Part shown: in pieces, positions 57,691-64,000 of the stretch
Numbering within the stretch: position 1 is the first letter of the stretch
Layout of the letters: each line of letters begins with the position of its first letter
Assembly: GCA_015680685.1 (NCBI GenBank)
Contig: MNCI01028403.1
Coordinates: forward strand, 527,542-591,541
Direction: 5' to 3'
DNA: 64,000 nt
Source of the DNA: Gnetum montanum
Taxonomy: Eukaryota; Streptophyta; Gnetopsida; Gnetales; Gnetaceae
The notes under the pieces: model-generated
What the model was told of the DNA's origin: nothing
Database searches by the model: none
Seen by the model: only the letters and a program-made list of their open reading frames with translations
Program-made: the position numbers and the translations under genes

Positions 57691-58480
57691 CAAGCTAACT
57701 TGGCCTCAGCATGAGCAACTCCAACAACTTCAAAATCAGGTCAAAATATTCCAAATATGAAGGTGTAAGCTATCCTCAAGAGCCACTGGTGTCCACTCCA
57801 ATTTTCAGCATTTAGGTGTTCAAATTTGAAATCAAATGTTGCAAAGTTTTCACACTCACGTTGTAGGTCACGCTGTGACATGAGTCCAGCGTGACTAACT
57901 TTTGGAGCCTTAAAATTGAGTCAAAATGACTTGATTTCAAGGGTGCAAGTCATCCTCAGGGTCCCCTATTGACAACTATGTGTCCCAACCATCAAAAATT
58001 CCAGATTTTAGCTCAAAATTTCAAGTTTTTCAGGTCACACTATAGGTCACGCTGCAAGTCACACTACCACATGAGTCCAGCGTGACCAACTTTTAGAGCG
58101 TTAAAACTGAGTCAAAACGACTTGATTTCAAGGGTGCAAGTCATCCTTAGGGTCCACTATTGAAAACTATGGGTCCTAGCCTTCAAAAATTCCATATTTC
58201 AGCTCAAAATTGCAAGTTTTTGAGGTCACACTGTACGTCATGTTGTAGGTCACGCTCCCACATGAGTCCAACATGACCAACTTTTAGAGCCATAAAACTG
58301 AGTCAAAACGACTTGATTTCAAGGGTACAATTCAACCTCAGGGTCCACTATTGATAACTATGGGTCCCAACCTTTAAAAATTCTATATTTTAGCTCAAAA
58401 TTACAAGTTTTTTAGGTCACACTATAGGTCACACTGCAGGTCACATTGCCACATGAGTCCAGCGTGACCTACCAAAAGTT
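57690..58480. repeat. Tandem array of a 191-bp unit, about four copies
   Basis: The anchor ATGAGTCCAG or its variants recurs at 57,880, 58,071, 58,262 and 58,453, exactly 191 bp apart each time. The first unit (before 57,880) is the most diverged. Each unit holds two or three copies of a short word GGTCACGCTG. It could be a satellite seed or a U3 repeat of the flanking LTR. Confidence 0.9.
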
Positions 58481-58599
58481 GCTATGAACATGGCACTTTC
58501 AGTCTCAAATTTTGGCTTGCAAGGTCAAACATAGGTAGAAAACTATTGTACCTAGAAACAAGCTTCAAAAATAAAAATTTGATGTCAAAAATTTCATTT

Positions 58600-58890
58600 C
58601 ACCTTACTCATGCTAAGGTCAGACTAAGGACACGCCTAGCATAACTGCCTAGCATGAGTGCAGTGTGACTACCGGTCACGCTGAGGACATGCCCAGTGTG
58701 ACTACCTAGCATGAGTGTAGTGTGACTACCGGTCATTCTTAAACAAAGGTACTCCAAGTGCATGATAAAGGTCATGTTGGACGAGAGTGTAGCATGCACA
58801 TGCTGCAGTGTACACACACTGGCACGCTCGGACTCATGCTAGAGGTCATGCTGGGCATGAGCGCAGTGTCAACATAAATGAACTCATGCT
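58600..58890. repeat. Short repeats rich in GTCACGCTG and CTAGCATGAG
   Basis: Two near-perfect 57-bp units begin CCTAGCATGAGTG (about 58,647 and 58,704), with further partial copies to about 58,890. They share the TCACGCTG word with the 191-bp array and with the E7 leader. Confidence 0.75.
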
Positions 58891-59264
58891 GAAGCTCAAC
58901 TCAGCTCATGCTAGAGGCACATCCACTCATGATGGAGGCTCTAGAAAAATAGAAACACCTCAAATAACCATACAACCCCTCAAATCAACATCCTATAGTA
59001 GTCAATTCAGAGACCAAGAAGTTTCAAGTAAGTCGGAGTCAATGCCTTTGATTTTCTTTGTAAATTTTCTTCATTTGTGGGCATGTCGAGCCCTCGCACT
59101 TTAAATTGTCTATACTCCCATGTACTTGATTAACCCATGAGTTTTAAAATACAATGTACCTAGTCAAGAATGTAGCTTTCCGACACACATCCAACTCATG
59201 CACAACTGTCCACTGGACATGTGTCACTTGATCCATTTTTCTCTCATCGTCCAACTGTTGATCC

Positions 59265-59272
59265 TATAAATA
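59265..59272 (+). promoter_or_regulatory. E7 TATA box
   Basis: TATAAATA in CTATAAATACCC, the usual form in plant LTR promoters, within the putative 5' LTR. Confidence 0.55.
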
Positions 59273-59925
59273 CCCTGTCAATTCACATAAACAGGGCCAA
59301 CAATTTTGAAGGTTGATGGCTTGGGAAGTATCCACCAACAGCCTAGGATGCTCAGACACACTTGACTCCTAAAATTTGAGTACTTCAGACATCATCCTGG
59401 GGCTTAATGCTTAACCTACCATCCATACGCATAGCTACGCTTTGACCAGTGCACATTCTTTTTTATGCAATACAATATAGTTTATTATTACCTGACATTT
59501 ACATTGTTTACTCTATTTACACTTTGTTTACAATTTATCTCTTTTTACGCTTCGTTTACAATTTAGTCTCTGTTTACACTCTATGCTCTGTTTACATTTC
59601 GTGTTGTTGTTTGCATTCTGTTTACACTGTTTACGATAACCCTAATGCTAACCATAGCTTATGCTCAGGGAAGTCCATGATTGATTTGAGTGCAAACCAT
59701 CCGAGGCACTCTACCTTCATTTCTTTTTCAAACATGCCTTCAAGTGAAGGCAGGGTCAGTTGTGCATACTTGACGATCTTTCAGTGTCGATTTTCCTTCC
59801 AGCCTTACACCGATGATTTAGGTCAGTATAGTAAATTAGCACTAGAAGGAGGGCCTACCTTGGTTATCATCTTATCAAAACGTACCCAACTAACACTGCC
59901 AAATGTTGAAACTAGAATTAGTTTT

Positions 59926-60095
59926 TCATGCTACAGTTGGTCACGCTACAATTGGTCACGCTGTAATCAATCACGCTGCAGTTGGTCATGCTGCAATCAG
60001 TCATGCTGCAGTTGGTCACGCTGTAGTTAGTCATGTTGTAGTTTCTCATGCTATAGTTTGTCACACTTCCTTAGTTGGTCACACTTCCGTAGTTG
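59926..60095 (+). repeat. 15-bp minisatellite in E7 leader
   Basis: Eight to nine units of TCACGCTGCAGTTGG (variants), then two 18-bp units (TCACACTTCCTTAGTTGG type). In one frame it encodes a pentapeptide repeat (VGHAA-like), in another SWSRC-like. It is open in both, as expected for a 15-bp unit without stops. Confidence 0.9.
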
Positions 60096-60180
60096 GTCAT
60101 GCTGTCTGTCAATCAAACTGCCAGTTAAGCACACCATGAGTTACTCACGTTGCACATGTCGTCAGCTTGTGCACACTGTC

Positions 60181-62750
60181 ATGGAATCTTCCCAGATCAA
60201 CCCTACTTATGCAATCCTCACACCTGAACAATATAACCACATTTGTGTAAAAATCCAAGCCAACTTACCTATCAATTGCATAGAAAGAGAGGCAAAGAGA
60301 AGCTATGAGCTCATCTACATGGAAAGTTGTGAGTTCATTCCCTCAGCATTTGACATAATCCCCCTTTATGAACATCATCATCAACTCATGTTTCAGCTTC
60401 TCATGGCAAGGAGTAAAGCCTTACAGCCACCTCCAAAAGATCCTTAGAATGAAAATGAGGAAGATGACTTTGCTACCCAATCTAAGCATGGGGATCCATA
60501 CCATATCGTCAGTCCTCGCACCTATACAAATCCATTATTCCAACCTTTCCTAGAGGGAACCATGCTTCCTCCTTCATCCACATACATGTGAGGACTAGCT
60601 TCTCGACAAGAAATACTAGCTTCCATGTCCACCCATTACATACCACAAGTACAAACCCATGGGGCACCTCTGACTACTTTAGCACAACATATTCAAGGTG
60701 TCACCTCCCAACATGTGGGTGGGTAGTGGGTTTCACCAATCATCCAGCAATACCAACCTACTCTCTACAACATACCACACCCTACGATCCCATCTCTGAA
60801 TGTTGTTCCATCACAACAACAACCAAAAATCCAACAGGCTCCCTTTCCACAAATGATACAATAATCAAACTATTATCAATCGCAATCCATTCAACCCACT
60901 GGTCTACCTACCGTCCAAGAGTGGAAAAACATTAAGCAAATGATGCACATGTTAACTGAAGAGGTAAAGTGCCTTAAAACCGCAAACAATGAGGAAATCA
61001 AGGTGTTAGACTTCTACCAAGATGACCCAATCCACCCTTCAGTTCCATCATTAACCTTGCTAAAGGAGATCCCATTACCTCAGCTAACAAAGTAGAATGG
61101 AGAGGGAGATCCAAATGCCCACCTAGTGACATTTCGCCTAGAATGTCTCCTACTTCAGGCCTGGCCTCATGCAATTCTGTGAGTTTTCGCTATGTCCTTA
61201 ACGGGAAAAGCCTTAGACTGGTACCATGCCCTACCTCGTAACTCTATATCCTCTCTAGAGGATTTGTTACATCAGTTTGTTACCTGTTTCAAGTATAATC
61301 TAAAGCCTAAAGCCACACTTGTTAGTTTAATTTAAATTAAACAAGTGCCTTTAGAGCTAGTGCAAAAATTCATCCAAATGTGGAGTGCAGCCCTGAATGA
61401 ACTCCACGAGCGTATACCTAAGACATACTTGCTCACCATTTTTAAAGTTGCTATGAATGACTTGGTTAACTCAAAACTCTATTATTTGAATGCTCATACT
61501 TTGAGTCAAGAATTCGCACAAATCAAAAGCATAGAGGAGGTAGTGCAATCAAGCAATGACCCAGCTTATGTGGCCTACAAAAACCAACATACTCACAAGC
61601 AAAACACAACTGAGGCAACGGTAGCTGCAATCACAAAAGCAACCAACTAGGGCCCAATAGCTAAGCAACCTAAAGCCCCAAAAGCCCTAGCTAACAAAGC
61701 CACCAACTTTGGCACCAACTCACCTACATCGGCAGGGGCCATCCCAAGGCCCAATTTTTAGTGCAAGGACCGCTCAAAGTGTACACCACTACCAATGCAA
61801 CCCTCTCAGCTATTGAAGAAACTCTTGAAAGCTAGGAAAATCCAACACAAACATGTGTCAGAGATTTCCCGCCAAAGACATGATAGGTACTACAAGCTAC
61901 TAAGGAACCCCACCTTAGTAGTACCAAATGAGCCCTCAGTCCCACAACATTTTAAATTGGACCAATATTGCCATTACCATCAAATGGTTGGTCACGATAT
62001 AGAAAACTATCATGCCTTGCAAGATGACCTACATGGAATGAAAAAACAAGGCCAACTAGTGATTGACACGACAAGTCAATCCAACACAAACGATGCCTCC
62101 TATGTCATAAACTCAATTAGCATAGGTGGCAAGCCCAAACCTGTGCAACAACCTTTTGTGATCCATGTGCCTCGTAAAAAGGCAAACGTCACCTCAGCCT
62201 TCATAAGAAAGAGGCCTTTCTTTGTTATCAAAGTGCTACCCTAGGCACCCACAACACCCTTTGTGGTCAAGGGTCCACAGACATCGTCCACTAAGATATT
62301 AAATTGGCACGACTTGTCCACTAAGACGTTAAACTGGAACAACTTGTCCACTAAGACATTAAACTAGCATGATGTAGCAACAAAAACCACTAAGCAACCT
62401 TTCATCATAAGAGAGCCACAATGAGATGGCCCCTCACCTACCTGAAGCCCAAGAATGGGCAACATCTTGATCCCTCCTCCTCCAAGGGTTGACCCCACTA
62501 GTAACCTGCGTAGGCCCACCAAATGGGAACGCAAGTACCTCGCAACTTCCATGGTCAAAGCAAAGGTCATAACTAGGAAACAAAAACTGAACACTGGGGC
62601 CCCTACCCCCAAGCAAATCAAGCCTAAGTCCCCTTCTTGAGAGGTTTGTCTCTCAAGCTTCACGGACGAAGTCAAAATCAACACAACAACTAATGACAAA
62701 GACTTCATAGCTGCACTAACTCAAGTAAAGCAAACACTCAAGCAAAAGAA
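60181..62750 (+). pseudogene. E7 gag, lightly broken
   Basis: Start proposed at ATG 60,181 (MESSQINPTYAILTPEQYN). A Pro/Gln-rich part (60,590-60,900) leads to the capsid core: GEGDPNAHLVTFRLECLL, LTGKALDWYHALP, QFVTCFKYNLKPKATLVSL, FIQMWSAALNELHERIP (61,095-61,430). The zinc knuckle at 61,965-62,010 reads YCHYHQMVGHDIENYHAL, the Tat-type C-x2-H-x4-GH-x4-C with the last Cys as Tyr. A 30-bp repeat lies at 62,288-62,377. About ten in-frame stops, many TAG in place of Gln, with few shifts. Confidence 0.85.
62288..62377 (+). repeat. Three 30-bp tandem units in E7 gag
   Basis: CCACTAAGA recurs at 62,288, 62,318 and 62,348. It encodes a decapeptide repeat of the form STKTLNWHDL. The third unit is the most altered. 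Confidence 0.85.
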
Positions 62751-62772
62751 CACAAAATTTAGCTTATATGAC

Positions 62773-63384
62773 TTGGTCAAGACCTCACCTGCTCACTACC
62801 AATCATTGGCCCAGGTCTTAGCCTTCATTCTTGTTATGGAGGACATCCCTACAAATGAGGCATCCATCCATGCAACAATGTTGCCCCCCACACCACAAGA
62901 ATTGGGTTCAACAACCTTAGCCTTTCGTGATGATGTAGTTAAAGTCAACCCCAAACAAGGGGAAGTCACTACAGCTCCACTATCCATTACCATTCGTGTT
63001 GGACAGTGCACCATCCACAGAGTGAATGTTGACGATGGTGCAGCAACGAACGTAGTCCTGTACTCCATCATCGACAAGCTAGGTCTGGTAGATGAAATCA
63101 AGCTAACCAAAACCACATGTCTAAAATCCTTAAATGGATCACATGTCACAGTCAAGGGTACAATCAACTTAGCCTTTATAGTAGGAGAGAAATTCCCCAC
63201 TAGTGCAGATTTCACTATCATAGAGGAGATGCCAGGTTTTAACATGATTCTAGGTAGGCCTTGGCTAGCTCAACTAAGGGCCATCTCCTCTTCCATCCAC
63301 CAAGAAATCCACCTTCCATACGAAGGTGGTCCAGTTATCATCCATGGTGACTATCCACGACACAGACATGGTGCAAGTTTTTGA
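62773..63384 (+). pseudogene. E7 protease
   Basis: An open frame of about 200 codons. Retropepsin with VNVDDGAATNVVLYSIIDKL (active-site D-G-A as DDGAA), a flap segment TVKGTINLAFIVGEKF, then FNMILGRPWLAQLRAISSSI and HQEIHLPYEGGPVII, the hallmark end of Tat/Ogre proteases. It is intact from end to end, but upstream gag has stops, so it is unlikely to be made as part of Gag-Pro. A short acidic tail in another frame follows to about 63,600. Confidence 0.85.
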
Positions 63385-63599
63385 AGAAGAGATTTTTAAT
63401 GGTACACCTACAACAACCAATGCAATGCTTAAGGCTAACACACCTGAACAAGTGGTTGAAGCCAACAGCCCCCTAGATGACCCTAAAACTTGCATGCTTC
63501 CTGATCCATGCCTAGTTAGTTAGCAACTACATGACCAAGACTCTCCCTTGGCTGAAAATGTGCTAGATGCTTGCCTACCTTTTGCCTACCCCTTTGACA

Positions 63600-64000
63600 T
63601 GTAGTTTTGACTTTTGTTTACATTGCATTAGCCTATGCGTTTACATTTTTCCCACTCACTTAGATCATCCATTTTTCTTTGTTTAGATATTTTTCAACTC
63701 ATTTTACACATTGCATTTGAAAAACATCAAACAGAAAAACATAATACTACAAAAACACATGGCCCAAAAAGGCTTTAAAATAGCATACGGCCCAGAACGG
63801 CCTAAAACTATCAATTTTTACATTGCTTTTCTTTCTTTCATACATTCTAACTCTATGTACGGTAGGTGTCGCTTGATGTTGTTTTCTTCCTAGTTGATTT
63901 TTGCAAGATCTCACAGGCACGTAGCATGACCATGCATGCAGTATCACACTTTACATAAGCAAGGTAAGCATCAGTCTGCTATGACTATAAACTGGCACAG
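63600..64000 (+). other. Non-coding stretch after E7 protease
   Basis: AT-rich, with GTTTACATT words like those of the leader (59,505-59,640). No RT motif. It could be the intron-like spacer that Ogre elements have between protease and RT, or the 3' end of a gag-only element. The window ends before this can be told. Confidence 0.45.

Larger units (their letters stand above)
59084..64000 (+). mobile_element. E7: Tat/Ogre-like Ty3/gypsy element, cut by window end
   Basis: Plus strand. A candidate 5' LTR start TGTCGAGCCC at 59,084 is followed by a TATA box (59,265-59,272) and a leader with repeated GTTTAC words (59,505-59,640). Gag and protease follow. The protease end (GRPWLAQLRAISSSIHQEIH) and the gag knuckle are of the Tat/Ogre kind. 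No RT is met in the 600 bp after protease. It is the least decayed element here, with stops mostly TAG at Gln sites. The partner LTR and primer site were not identified, so the left end is provisional. Confidence 0.75.

Noticed and set aside
57600-58900. CRISPR-like array
   Set aside because: Units are 191 bp or variable short repeats, with no constant repeat and unique spacers, in a plant context.
62796-63245. Minus-strand 149-codon frame
   Set aside because: Shadow of the E7 protease on the plus strand.

Overview
The window looks like nuclear DNA of a seed plant with a large, repeat-choked genome. It is AT-rich, and nearly all recognisable coding sequence is decayed LTR retrotransposon (Ty1/copia and Ty3/gypsy, plant lineages). 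The only host gene seen is a plant receptor-like kinase, now a pseudogene blown apart by insertions. Old, deeply nested LTR elements and a gene fragment spread over 36 kb would fit a gymnosperm, but the species cannot be fixed from the sequence. No intact gene, rRNA, CRISPR array or bacterial-type operon is visible.

Layout, left half (1-37,179). A receptor-kinase exon (758-1080) is cut inside a codon by a copia element (E1, 1081-13507, minus strand). A gypsy element (E4, 2908-10247, minus) lies inside the reverse transcriptase of E1. The kinase frame resumes at 13513. A second, very long gypsy element (E2, 13591-36774, minus) follows, and an Athila-like gypsy element (E3, 23892-33804, plus) sits inside the gag of E2. 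The C-terminal lobe of the kinase reappears at 36881-37179. LTR pairs, TG...CA ends and 5-bp target duplications can be read for all four elements: AAGGA/AAAGA, TTGTA, ATGTA/ATGTG and ACATG.

Right half (37,180-64,000). A tRNA-like SINE candidate (about 38,243-38,330) precedes a partial plus-strand chromovirus-type gypsy element (E8, to about 42,135). Its broken end is fused to the 3' tail of a minus-strand copia element. That junction segment of about 474 bp is present twice (41,836-42,309 and 52,856-53,329). The two copies flank about 1.04 kb of unidentified DNA, into which gypsy element E5 (42,578-52,080, minus, target duplication CCCAC) inserted. The copia element (E6) continues to an LTR starting at 57,055. 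A 191-bp tandem array and shorter repeats follow. A plus-strand Tat/Ogre-like gypsy element (E7) with gag and protease then runs off the window.

Relations. E2, E4 and E5 are one gypsy lineage: similar LTR starts (TGATGAGTG), a tRNA-Asp-type primer site, the same unusual CCHC-like knuckle in gag, and a shared module of about 1.9 kb between integrase and 3' LTR. E5 keeps the whole pol gene. E4 has lost about 2.5 kb of it (RT, RNase H and integrase). E2 carries an extra sense-strand coding region of about 2.7 kb (glutamine-rich plus coiled coil) between that module and its 3' LTR; I regard this as the most novel item. Stops in the decayed frames fall mainly at former glutamine codons, mostly TAG where CAG is expected, which is what C-to-T decay of methylated CHG sites would give.
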